A stretch of DNA of 64,000 nt from Chitinophaga sp. MM2321. Lineage in GTDB: Bacteria > Bacteroidota > Bacteroidia > Chitinophagales > Chitinophagaceae. How positions within the stretch are numbered: position 1 is the stretch's first letter; every line of letters begins with the position of its first letter. Shown in pieces: positions 37,492-45,193 of this stretch. The stretch lies in contig NZ_OZ035533.1 in the NCBI RefSeq assembly GCF_964033635.1, positions 5,551,001-5,615,000 on the forward strand, given 5' to 3'. The position numbers and the translations under genes were made by a program. The notes below the pieces were generated by a model. That model saw only the letters and a program-made list of their open reading frames with translations, did no database searches and was not told the DNA's origin.

Positions 37492-38850
37492 CTATAATTT
37501 GCCGTATGCTTTGAGCAGATCTATTCTGGCAACAATGGCATTATACAGTGCGTTAAAGTAATTATTCTGTGCGGTGAGCAGGTCATTTTCAGCGGTCGAC
37601 ATTTCCAGGCTGGAACCTACGCCCTCCCTGTATTTGATCTGGGTGGTGTTATGAACATCTTCTGCCAGTTCCATATTTTTCTCCTGCGATTCGAGTGTCA
37701 GCACGTTGTTACGGAAAGTGGAAAAGGATTGTTCTCTTTCCAGGTCAATACCCAGTTTTGCATTTTCGATGGCTATTTCCGATTTCTTCACGGCCAGGAA
37801 AGCCTGGTCTACCTGTCGTCTGCGTTGCATGCCGCTAAAAATGGGTACGGATAGGTTCAGTCCTGTATTCACATAACCGTACCACATCTGGCTTTGAAAG
37901 TAGTCAAACTTGTCGCTGCCGCGGAGGGCACCGGTAGAACCGAATATCTGTAAAGAAGGCAGTCCTTTGAGTTTGTATCTTTTCAGGTCGTACTCATTAG
38001 CTTTCTTCTGTGTTTGCAGCAACTGGTATTCAATACGCTGGGAGTAGTCGAATTTGTCCATATCCAGTACATCAGCAGCAATCCTTTCTGTAGAGAGTGT
38101 ATCCGTTAGCGTTATAACCTGTTTCAGTGGCATACCCATCTGGTATTTCAGGGAGGCCACGCCCAGTTCTATGAGGTTACGGAGTTTGGTTTGCTCTGTC
38201 TGCAAATTGGTGAATTGCACTACCAGCCTGTCTACATCCAGTTTTTCCACCATTCCGTTCTTATAGATCTCTTTGGTATCGCTTAACAATTTCTCCAGGG
38301 TGGTGATGTTACCACTGAGGATCTTCAGTGCTTTTTCAGCGGCCAGTACATTGTAATAGGCTTTGTAAACATTGGCCTTCACATCTATTTCCGACTTGGT
38401 GACGCCCTGAGCAACCAGTTCTTCCAATGTTTTACGTGCCTGTAAGGCTACGAGTACACTGGGATCGAAGAGGGTCTGGGTTAATCTTACTTCGCCGACG
38501 AGATTTTGCGGAAGCTGGAAAGACACCACAGTAAAGGAGTCTTTCGGAAGACCGAAGTTCCGCATGTTAAACATTTGTTTCTGGGTAATCGGATTATATT
38601 GATAAGATCCGGTACCGGCGACGTTGGGTAATGCGAGGCCGGCGATTTCCTTGTTTTTAGCCAGTTGAATGAGCTCGTCCAACTTGGCGGTTTTAACGGT
38701 AGCCTGGTTAGCTACTGCGTAGTCCACTGCTTCTTTGGCGGACAGGCGAACCGGGTCCGGTGTGATCAGCTGCTGGGCGCGGGTGATCATGGCCAAGGAT
38801 AGCAGCAACACCGTTAAAGCCATACTGGTGAGCCTTTTGATTAGTTGCAT
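37492..38850 (-). CDS. TolC-family outer-membrane efflux protein
   Basis: 452 aa from the ATG at 38850; an upstream ATG at 38889 would overlap the tetR end and add a non-signal stretch. Signal peptide MQLIKRLTSMALTVLLLSLA with RAQ cleavage. The rest is the duplicated helical barrel plan: RLSAKEAVDYAVANQATVKT, IYKNGMVEKLDVDRLVVQFT, YKLKGLPSLQIFGSTGALRG, GLNLSVPIFSGMQRRRQVDQ, YREGVGSSLEMSTAENDLLT. The outer-membrane exit duct of the pump. It starts 4 bp after the tetR stop, so the two are translationally coupled. Confidence 0.93.
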   Translation of the reverse strand: MQLIKRLTSMALTVLLLSLAMITRAQQLITPDPVRLSAKEAVDYAVANQATVKTAKLDELIQLAKNKEIAGLALPNVAGTGSYQYNPITQKQMFNMRNFGLPKDSFTVVSFQLPQNLVGEVRLTQTLFDPSVLVALQARKTLEELVAQGVTKSEIDVKANVYKAYYNVLAAEKALKILSGNITTLEKLLSDTKEIYKNGMVEKLDVDRLVVQFTNLQTEQTKLRNLIELGVASLKYQMGMPLKQVITLTDTLSTERIAADVLDMDKFDYSQRIEYQLLQTQKKANEYDLKRYKLKGLPSLQIFGSTGALRGSDKFDYFQSQMWYGYVNTGLNLSVPIFSGMQRRRQVDQAFLAVKKSEIAIENAKLGIDLEREQSFSTFRNNVLTLESQEKNMELAEDVHNTTQIKYREGVGSSLEMSTAENDLLTAQNNYFNALYNAIVARIDLLKAYGKL

Positions 38851-38854
38851 AGTG

Positions 38855-39466
38855 TTATTTGTTTTGCGATAGTTGTTTATATTTTTCAATGAGTTTGTAT
38901 CCTTTTAAAGAAGCCACACCATATAAAAAATTCTCCAGCAACACTCTCTGCACTTTATTCATATCGGAAACGCCGGGGAAGGCTTCAGGCTGAAAACACA
39001 ACAGGCATCCATGGATGCGGTATTGTGTTAAAATCTGTATGTTAAGATCCGGCCGGTATAATCCTTCTGTAATGCCACGTTCTATGTTTTCACGGATCAT
39101 ATTATTCAAACAGGTGTTCTGATATTCCAGGAATACCTGGTACGCCCTGGAATGAAATTTCTGCAGGTCCAGGATGATAACAGGATTCATATTACGTAAC
39201 CGCCGGTCCAGCATATCCATCACAAGAAACAGCTCATTGATGGCGTCCGTGGATTGATCACGGTCTGCTACACACTCTGAATTCACCAGGTTGATAAAAC
39301 GGGTAATGGTTTGAAATACCATATCGTCCTTATCTGTGAAGTGCGCGTAGAGTGTTTTCTTTGAGATGCCCATCCGTTCGGCTATGTCATCCATAGTGAT
39401 GGATCGGGTACCATACTGACGGAACAGGCTGAAAGCCGTGTCCATAATACGTTCCTGTACTTCCAT
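38855..39466 (-). CDS. TetR/AcrR-family repressor of the efflux operon
   Basis: 203 aa. The N-terminal helix-turn-helix is MDTAFSLFRQYGTRSITMDD, then IAERMGISKKTLYAHFTDKD (recognition helix KKTLYAHF). The ligand domain (residues 60-203) has no specific signature. It is the first gene of its own operon, 4 bp before tolC, so it controls itself and the pump together. The promoter and a 10-bp inverted repeat operator lie immediately upstream (39503-39540). The inducing ligand is unknown. Confidence 0.92.
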   Translation of the reverse strand: MEVQERIMDTAFSLFRQYGTRSITMDDIAERMGISKKTLYAHFTDKDDMVFQTITRFINLVNSECVADRDQSTDAINELFLVMDMLDRRLRNMNPVIILDLQKFHSRAYQVFLEYQNTCLNNMIRENIERGITEGLYRPDLNIQILTQYRIHGCLLCFQPEAFPGVSDMNKVQRVLLENFLYGVASLKGYKLIEKYKQLSQNK

Positions 39467-39502
39467 AAGATTAATACATTAACAGGCTTTGCTATGCTGG
39501 GA

Positions 39503-39533
39503 CAAAACTATGGAAACTTTTTAAACTACCAAA
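39503..39533 (-). promoter_or_regulatory. Promoter of the tetR-efflux operon (TTTG-N19-TAGTTTTG)
   Basis: On the minus strand: TTTG (-33; 39530-39533), 19-base spacer, TAGTTTTG (-7; 39503-39510). This is a complete match to the Bacteroidota -33 TTTG / -7 TAnnTTTG consensus at the usual spacing. Predicted start near 39496, giving a leader of about 30 nt before tetR. The operator overlaps the -33 and the spacer. Confidence 0.75.
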
Positions 39534-39540
39534 GTTTCCA
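39511..39540. promoter_or_regulatory. TetR operator, 10-bp inverted repeat
   Basis: TGGAAACTTT (39511-39520) and AAAGTTTCCA (39531-39540), perfect arms separated by 10 bp. It fills the spacer and -33 region of the promoter, so a bound dimer would block RNA polymerase. The rest of the 318-bp gap (39541-39784) shows only a near-consensus box (TATAATTTG around 39695) for the DUF502 gene. Confidence 0.75.
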
Positions 39541-39784
39541 GTAACTTTTTTTTACATGTGGCAACACGGAACTTTACACGTATAATTTATGTGATTAATA
39601 TGATTTAATAGCGCGGTGATACAAGTGATACAACCTGATAAATGGGCGGATGACAGGTCTGACAGCCCGTCAGGACAATGTGGGCTTATTTGTATAATTT
39701 GCACCCGAATAGAAACTTGATTATAAATTTCGCATATCTGCATCCGGGGAAGTACCGGAACACAGCTGCACATTTCATTTTACC

Positions 39785-40393
39785 ATGTCGCCAAAACTCA
39801 GATTAAAAGTGATTGCGTCGCGCCTGTTGCGGTATTTTTTCCAGGGTTTGCTCATTCTTGCACCTATCGGGATTACTGCATTAACCCTGTACTGGGCGTT
39901 CGTAACCATCGACAATATTATTCCAAGAGAAATGATTCCTACAGATGCCGCCTTTAACTTCCTGACCTTCAAGGGGGTCCGGTTTGTACTGGTGCTGTTG
40001 TTTGTAGTGGTAGTGGGCTACCTGAGTTCATCATTCATCATAGGCCGCATTTTCGATCTGTTTGACCGTTTGCTGGAACGCACCCCGTTTATCAAATACA
40101 TTTATAGTTCTATCAAAGATGTTTTTGATGCGTTTGTAGGAGAGAAGAAAAAATTTGACCATCCTGTACTGGTACAGATCTATGGTGTAGATGTATGGGA
40201 ACTGGGCTTTATAACACAGACAGATGTCAGGAACTTCGGACTGGAAGGATATATGGCCGTATACGTACCCCATGCCTATGCTATCACAGGCAAAGTATTC
40301 ATGGTACCCCAGGAAAGAGTAAAAACACTGGAAAATATTTCTGCCGGCGAAGCCATGAAATTTGCCGTGAGCGGAGGTGTCACAAATATTTAG
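39785..40393 (+). CDS. DUF502 family membrane protein
   Basis: 202 aa. Two membrane segments (YFFQGLLILAPIGITALTLY, FVLVLLFVVVVGYLSS) and the DUF502 body: LLERTPFIKYIYSSIKDVFD, KFDHPVLVQIYGVDVWELGF, MAVYVPHAYAITGKVFMVPQ. Function is unknown across bacteria; homologues are found in bacteria and plant organelles. It is divergent from tetR and followed at once by palindrome E, which overlaps its stop codon. Confidence 0.9.
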   Translation: MSPKLRLKVIASRLLRYFFQGLLILAPIGITALTLYWAFVTIDNIIPREMIPTDAAFNFLTFKGVRFVLVLLFVVVVGYLSSSFIIGRIFDLFDRLLERTPFIKYIYSSIKDVFDAFVGEKKKFDHPVLVQIYGVDVWELGFITQTDVRNFGLEGYMAVYVPHAYAITGKVFMVPQERVKTLENISAGEAMKFAVSGGVTNI

Positions 40394-40475
40394 TTATTTT
40401 TTGATGTAGGAATTTTGAGATTTTGGGGTTTGATCAAATCTCAAAATCTCAAAATTCGTAAATTCGTAAATCTTT
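40392..40475. repeat. Octamer palindrome after the DUF502 gene, without the GCAG core (element E)
   Basis: Left units from 40392: AGTTATTT, TTTGATGT, AGGAATTT, TGAGATTT, TGGGGTTT. Right units from 40436: AAATCTCA, AAATCTCA, AAATTCGT, AAATTCGT, AAATCTTT. All right-arm units are in exact register of eight. Pairing is strong only near the loop (22-bp arms 40411-40432 / 40435-40456 with two mismatches and a 2-base loop). The AAATGCAGC core of copies A-D is missing. Confidence 0.75.
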
Positions 40476-40510
40476 AATTGTCGTATATTCGGTTACCCAA
40501 AAATGTTGTC

Positions 40511-41491
40511 ATGTTAACCCGAACCTGTATACGACTTTCCGTGTATTTTATTCTTATATTGCTATTGCATGCAGATGCGCATGCCTGGGGGTTTTTCGCG
40601 CACCAGCGGATCAACCGGCTGGCGGTATTTTGTTTGCCGCCGGAGATGATGATCTTATACAAACCTCACCTGGAATATATTACTACCCATGCTACTGATC
40701 CGGATAAAAGAAGATATGTAGTGGCCGCAGAAGGTGCGCGGCATTACATAGATATTGATGTATTTGACCAGCCTCCTTACCAGCGCATTCCGCGGAGCTG
40801 GCAGGAAGCATTGGCAAAATACGGCGCTGACTCCCTGAACAGGAATGGTATTTTACCCTGGCACCTGGAGAAGATGATGGCCATGCTCACCAAAGCATTC
40901 CGGGAAAAGGACCAGCAGCGGATCCTGCAACTTTCGGCGGAAGTGGGGCACTATATTGCCGATGCGCATGTTCCGCTCCATGTATGTTCCAATCATAACG
41001 GGCAGTTTACCGAGCAGCAAGGCATCCATGGCCTGTGGGAGTCGCGCATACCGGAGCTGCTGGCAGATGACGAATTTGACTACTGGGCGGGCAAGGCGCG
41101 CTATGTTCCGGAAACGCGGAAGTATTTCTGGCAGATCATTACGGCCAGCGGATTGGCGGCAGATACGGTGTTACGGCAGGAGAAGCGGCTCAGTGAGCAG
41201 CTGGCGCCCTCCCAGCGTTTTGCCTTTGAAAACCGCAAAGGAGTACTTGTAAGAACTTACGCCGACGGATATACGAAAGCCTACCGGTTATCACTTGGAG
41301 ACATGGTAGAAAGAAGGATGAAGAATGCCATTGAAGCCGTGGCGGCCTGCTGGTATACTGCCTGGGTCAATGCAGGGCAGCCCCCTTTACAATCCCTCAC
41401 ACATACAACCCTTACCGATAGCGAGTTGCAGGAGTTCGGGCAGTTGCAACAACAATGGATACAGGGGAAAATGAAAGGCAGGCAGGAATGA
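40511..41491 (+). CDS. Zinc-dependent phospholipase C / S1-P1 nuclease-like secreted protein
   Basis: 326 aa from the ATG at 40511; an upstream TTG is not needed. Signal peptide ends near LLLHADAHA, placing Trp at the mature N-terminus as in S1/P1 and PLC enzymes (WGFFAHQRINRLAV). Histidine and aspartate ligands of the zinc cluster are visible: RHYIDIDVFDQ, then VGHYIADAHVPLHVCSNHNG (H-x3-D with a following His) and GIHGLWESRIPELL. A phosphodiesterase or phospholipase role follows from this pattern; the substrate is not known. No operon partner is evident. Confidence 0.75.
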   Translation: MLTRTCIRLSVYFILILLLHADAHAWGFFAHQRINRLAVFCLPPEMMILYKPHLEYITTHATDPDKRRYVVAAEGARHYIDIDVFDQPPYQRIPRSWQEALAKYGADSLNRNGILPWHLEKMMAMLTKAFREKDQQRILQLSAEVGHYIADAHVPLHVCSNHNGQFTEQQGIHGLWESRIPELLADDEFDYWAGKARYVPETRKYFWQIITASGLAADTVLRQEKRLSEQLAPSQRFAFENRKGVLVRTYADGYTKAYRLSLGDMVERRMKNAIEAVAACWYTAWVNAGQPPLQSLTHTTLTDSELQEFGQLQQQWIQGKMKGRQE

Positions 41492-41539
41492 ACCGGCCAA
41501 AATATTTATGACAATACTTAATAATTAGAAAAGAAATTT

Positions 41540-41547
41540 TATCTTTG
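41540..41547 (+). promoter_or_regulatory. serC -7 promoter element (TATCTTTG)
   Basis: A perfect TAnnTTTG. The -33 region (41515-41520) has no exact TTTG. It lies 136 bp before the serC ATG and predicts a leader of about 130 nt; no riboswitch-like structure is obvious in that leader. Confidence 0.5.
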
Positions 41548-41683
41548 CCCATACCGTCTTTTAACCTGTCCTACACCACGCACCTTACTGGTTTTAAAAC
41601 AACCGTGCCGTTTTTTTTCCGTTTCCTTAGAAAAACCAAAACAAGTGGAAAGATCAAAAAATGAATTTAATCTAGATCGCAAC

Positions 41684-42754
41684 ATGAAGGTGCATAATTT
41701 TAACGCAGGTCCTTCTGTATTACCCAACGAGGTATTGTACAAAGCCAGCAAAGCCCTTATCGACTTTGAAGGTTCGGGGATGTCTATACTGGAAATTGGC
41801 CACAGAACGGAACCGTTTAAGGCAGTGATGGATGAGGCGCGCAACCTTGTGAGGGAGCTGATGCAGCTGGAAGACGATTTTGAAGTGCTGTTTCTACATG
41901 GTGGTGCCACTACCCAATTCATGGAAGTACCCATGAACCTGTTGGAAAGCAGCGAAACCGCTGCTTATGTAGACACCGGCGTCTGGTCCAATAAAGCCAT
42001 CAAAGAAGCTAAATTGTTTGGCTTCGTAGATGTAGTGGCCAGCTCCAAAGAAAGCAACTACAATCACATCCCGAAACAGTTCACCATTCCCCCGCAGGCG
42101 AGTTACCTCCACATTACCACCAACAATACCATTTATGGTACACAGTGGCATATGACGCCAGTTACCGATGTTCCCCTGGTAGCTGACATGAGTAGTGACA
42201 TTATGAGCCGTAGCATGGACTTCAACAAGTACTCCCTTATTTATGCCGGGGTACAGAAGAACATGGGCGCTGCAGGTGCCACCATGGTAGCTGTACGCAA
42301 AAGCATACTGGGTAAAGTAACCCGCAAAGTACCGTCTATACTTGATTACAAAAATCATATAGACAATGGATCCATGCTGAACACCCCTCCCGTATTTGCC
42401 GTGTACATCTCCATGCTTACCCTTCGCTGGCTAAAAGAACAAGGCGGCGTAACTGCCATTGAAAAGCTCAATGACAAAAAAGCAGCTTTACTCTACGATG
42501 AAATAGACCACAACCCCCTGTTCCGTGGCACCGTAGCCAAGGAAGACCGGAGTAAAATGAACGCCTGTTTCATCATGGACAAGCCTGAAATGGAAGAAGA
42601 ATTCCTGAAATTCTGTAAGAAGGAAGATATCGTTGGCATCAAAGGACACCGGTTATCCGGTGGTTTCCGTGTATCTATGTATAATGCATTACCTTATGAA
42701 AGTGTGGAAGTAATGGTAGAAGCCATGAAATATTTCTCACTGAAAAAGGCATAA
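41684..42754 (+). CDS. serC: Phosphoserine aminotransferase
   Basis: 356 aa from the ATG at 41684, which gives the family start MKVHNFNAGPSVLPNEV. Transfers the amino group of glutamate to 3-phosphohydroxypyruvate, yielding phosphoserine; the same enzyme serves pyridoxal phosphate synthesis in many bacteria. Family blocks: ILEIGHRTEPFKAVMDEARN, VLFLHGGATTQFMEVPMNLL, DMSSDIMSRSMDFNKYSLIY and the PLP lysine in AGVQKNMGAAG. Palindrome D follows and then the DUF1015 gene, a serine-biosynthesis neighbour in many Bacteroidota. serA is not adjacent. Confidence 0.96.
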   Translation: MKVHNFNAGPSVLPNEVLYKASKALIDFEGSGMSILEIGHRTEPFKAVMDEARNLVRELMQLEDDFEVLFLHGGATTQFMEVPMNLLESSETAAYVDTGVWSNKAIKEAKLFGFVDVVASSKESNYNHIPKQFTIPPQASYLHITTNNTIYGTQWHMTPVTDVPLVADMSSDIMSRSMDFNKYSLIYAGVQKNMGAAGATMVAVRKSILGKVTRKVPSILDYKNHIDNGSMLNTPPVFAVYISMLTLRWLKEQGGVTAIEKLNDKKAALLYDEIDHNPLFRGTVAKEDRSKMNACFIMDKPEMEEEFLKFCKKEDIVGIKGHRLSGGFRVSMYNALPYESVEVMVEAMKYFSLKKA

Positions 42755-42760
42755 AAAAGA

Positions 42761-42880
42761 ATTTACGGATTTTGGAATTTTGAGATTTTGAGATTTAAAA
42801 TGCAGCGAAGATTATTATATATAAAGTAATCTTCCCCGCATTTTAAATCTCAAAATTCCAAAATTCCAAAATCCGTAAAT
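42761..42880. repeat. 54-bp octamer palindrome between serC and DUF1015 gene (element D)
   Basis: Arms 42761-42814 and 42827-42880 pair at 50 of 54 positions around a 12-base loop. Left units: ACGGATTT, TGGAATTT, TGAGATTT, TGAGATTT, core AAAATGCAGCGAAGATTA. Right units: AAATCTCA, AAATTCCA, AAATTCCA, AAATCCGT. The second right unit is AAATTCCA where AAATCTCA would pair: a whole-unit substitution inside the arm. The other two mismatches are in the core. Confidence 0.9.
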
Positions 42881-42918
42881 ATTTTATCTACTTTTACTCC
42901 CTCATTCACATTTATATC

Positions 42919-44163
42919 ATGGCTATCATCAGACCTTTTAATGGATTAAGGCCCAAAGCAGAATTAGCGGCGAAAGTAGCTGCAAGGCCTTATGACGTGC
43001 TCAGCGCAGAAGAAGCAAGAACAGCGGCTTCCGGTAATCCTTATTCTTATTATCATGTTTCGAAATCTGAAATAGATTTACCGGCCGGCATTGATACGCA
43101 CAGCCAGGAAGTATATCATAAAGCAGCAGAGAACCTGCAACGCCTCGTGAAGGAAGGCACCTTGTTCCAGGATGCTCAACCCAGCTACTATATCTATAAA
43201 CTGGTGATGAACGGGCGTTCCCAGACTGGCCTGGTTTGCGCTTCATCTGTAGAAGACTATAATAACGGGATCATTAAAAAACATGAGTTCACCCGCCCGG
43301 ATAAAGAACTGGACCGCATCAACCATATTAAAACCACGCTGGCCCAAACAGGGAATGTATTCCTCGCATACAACGATGTGCCGGAAGTAAACGCCCTGAT
43401 TGACCACTGGCAGGAACATAACAAACCGGTATACGATTTTACCGCGGAAGATGGTATCCAGCACACCGTTTGGGCGATCAGCACCCCTTCTGCCGTACTC
43501 GACATCACCACCCTGTTTGCCGACAAAGTGCCCTGCACCTACATCGCCGACGGGCACCACCGCGCTGCTTCCGCCAGCCTGGTACAGAAAGAATTTGAGG
43601 AGAAAGGCAAAATCACTTCTGTAGAGAATCCGGTAAATTACTTCCTGACCACCATCTTCCCTGCCAGTCAACTGGCCATCCTGGATTATAACCGCCTCGT
43701 AAAAGACCTCAACGGGTTAAGCAAAGCGGACTTGTTATCCCGGCTGGACTACGACTTTACCGTGGAAGAAACCGGCCATATGCCGCAACAACCAGCCATG
43801 CTGCATGAATTCAGCATGTACCTGGATGGAAGCTGGTATCGCCTGGTGGCCAAAGAAGGTACCTATACCACCGATCCTATCGGCATCCTGGATGTAACGA
43901 TCCTTTCCAATAATGTACTTGATAAACTGCTGGGGATCAAAGACCAGCGCACCGATAAACGCATTGACTTTGTAGGCGGCATCCGCGGACTGGGAGAACT
44001 GGTGAAACGTGTAGACAGCGGCGAAATGAAAGTAGCTTTTGCCCTGTACCCGGTTACCATTCAACAGCTGTTTGACATTGCAGACAGCGGTAATGTAATG
44101 CCGCCCAAGAGCACCTGGTTTGAACCTAAGCTGCGCGATGGTTTGATCACACATCTCATTTAA
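42919..44163 (+). CDS. DUF1015 family protein
   Basis: 414 aa cytosolic protein. The N-terminal block is AIIRPFNGLRPKAELAAKVA, then ARPYDVLSAEEARTAASGNP. The conserved ADGHHRAASASLVQKEF carries the DGHHR motif of the family. The C-terminal end is VMPPKSTWFEPKLRDGLITH. Function is not established. In many genomes it sits near serA/serC, as here. A TACTTTTA box 22 bp upstream could be its own promoter. Palindrome D separates it from serC. Confidence 0.9.
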   Translation: MAIIRPFNGLRPKAELAAKVAARPYDVLSAEEARTAASGNPYSYYHVSKSEIDLPAGIDTHSQEVYHKAAENLQRLVKEGTLFQDAQPSYYIYKLVMNGRSQTGLVCASSVEDYNNGIIKKHEFTRPDKELDRINHIKTTLAQTGNVFLAYNDVPEVNALIDHWQEHNKPVYDFTAEDGIQHTVWAISTPSAVLDITTLFADKVPCTYIADGHHRAASASLVQKEFEEKGKITSVENPVNYFLTTIFPASQLAILDYNRLVKDLNGLSKADLLSRLDYDFTVEETGHMPQQPAMLHEFSMYLDGSWYRLVAKEGTYTTDPIGILDVTILSNNVLDKLLGIKDQRTDKRIDFVGGIRGLGELVKRVDSGEMKVAFALYPVTIQQLFDIADSGNVMPPKSTWFEPKLRDGLITHLI

Positions 44164-44173
44164 TATTTTTCTG

Positions 44174-44208
44174 CTCCCCTGCCCTGTTTTGGTCAGGGGA
44201 GTTTTTTT
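44174..44208 (+). terminator. Rho-independent terminator after the DUF1015 gene
   Basis: Perfect 8-bp stem CTCCCCTG (44174-44181) / CAGGGGAG (44194-44201), 12-base loop, followed by seven T. Confidence 0.9.
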
Positions 44209-44228
44209 ATCCCCCTATCCCTGTTACT

Positions 44229-45092
44229 ATGCAAACATCCACGCAAGCCAAGTCTATTTTTGACGATGACCCGCTGCTGCAAACCCGGCAAAAGGCGGCG
44301 TATCCTAATCTGAAACAAACCTGGCTTTTGTTGCCTGTATGGCTGGGATTTGCTATTGTTACTATTGTCTTCATCTACTTTTATACAAGTATGACGGGGA
44401 AGGTATGGGAAGAACAGCCACTATTTACGATACTGATTTCCGTGATATGGTTAACAGCCATATTCCTGCTTGCCTATTCGCAGAAAAGCAAAGCGGAACC
44501 GGGGTTTAAACTATCTGCTAAATTTCCACCGGTACAAATATTACTGTTGTTATTGCTGATTGTACCCAGCTCCCTTATTGCCTGTATAGGAATACTGGAA
44601 TGGCTACAGGTACCGTTGTGGTCTAAATTGACTTCGTATGTAGTTGGTATAACAGCACCTACACCTATTACTTATATTTCCTACCTGTTGATCTTTCCTG
44701 TTATGGAAGAGATCTTATACAGAGGTATTATTCTCGATGGGCTATTAAAAAGCTATTCCCCCCGAAAAGCCATACTGAACAATGCCCTGTTCATAGGCGT
44801 CCTTTGTCTGGACCCTACGCTCATGATCGTTGGATTCCTGGGCTCATTGCTGCACGGATGGATGTATTACAAAACACACAATATCAGCCTGAATATCTAT
44901 ACCCGTATGCTTTTCAACCTGTTTCCCATATTGGTGGTGGGGGCCACCGACCGGAAAGACCCAGGTGGCTCACTGGAAGAACTCCTGGCGGGCGGCGATC
45001 CGGTTATAGTGGCAGTTTCACTCCTGGTTCTCGGCATCAGCCTGTTTCTGCTGCATCGCATACTCATCTCAATAAATAAAAATATAATATAA
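44229..45092 (+). CDS. CPBP (Abi) family membrane protein with a partly degenerate protease site
   Basis: 287 aa with about seven membrane segments (TWLLLPVWLGFAIVTIVFIY, LFTILISVIWLTAIFLLAY, ILLLLLLIVPSSLIACIGIL and others). The CPBP signature EExxxR is present (VMEEILYRGIILDG). The family's later histidines are not: the FxxxH position reads ALFIGVLCLDPTLM, and the HxxxN position reads IYTRMLFNLF (Arg in place of His). It may be inactive or non-canonical. Alternatively my alignment of the histidine motifs is off and HGWMYYKTHN supplies ligands. No operon partner is clear. Confidence 0.7.
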   Translation: MQTSTQAKSIFDDDPLLQTRQKAAYPNLKQTWLLLPVWLGFAIVTIVFIYFYTSMTGKVWEEQPLFTILISVIWLTAIFLLAYSQKSKAEPGFKLSAKFPPVQILLLLLLIVPSSLIACIGILEWLQVPLWSKLTSYVVGITAPTPITYISYLLIFPVMEEILYRGIILDGLLKSYSPRKAILNNALFIGVLCLDPTLMIVGFLGSLLHGWMYYKTHNISLNIYTRMLFNLFPILVVGATDRKDPGGSLEELLAGGDPVIVAVSLLVLGISLFLLHRILISINKNII

Positions 45093-45193
45093 TATAAAAC
45101 ACTTTTTTCCTCTCTTCCTATACTCATAGATTGATCTGTGGGACATTACCTCATTTTCCTTACTTTTACAACAAACGACAGACAGGAATGCAT

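Noticed and set aside
41548..41683. Riboswitch or leader peptide in the 130-nt serC leader
   Set aside because: I see no conserved fold, terminator/antiterminator pair or short frame with regulatory codons.
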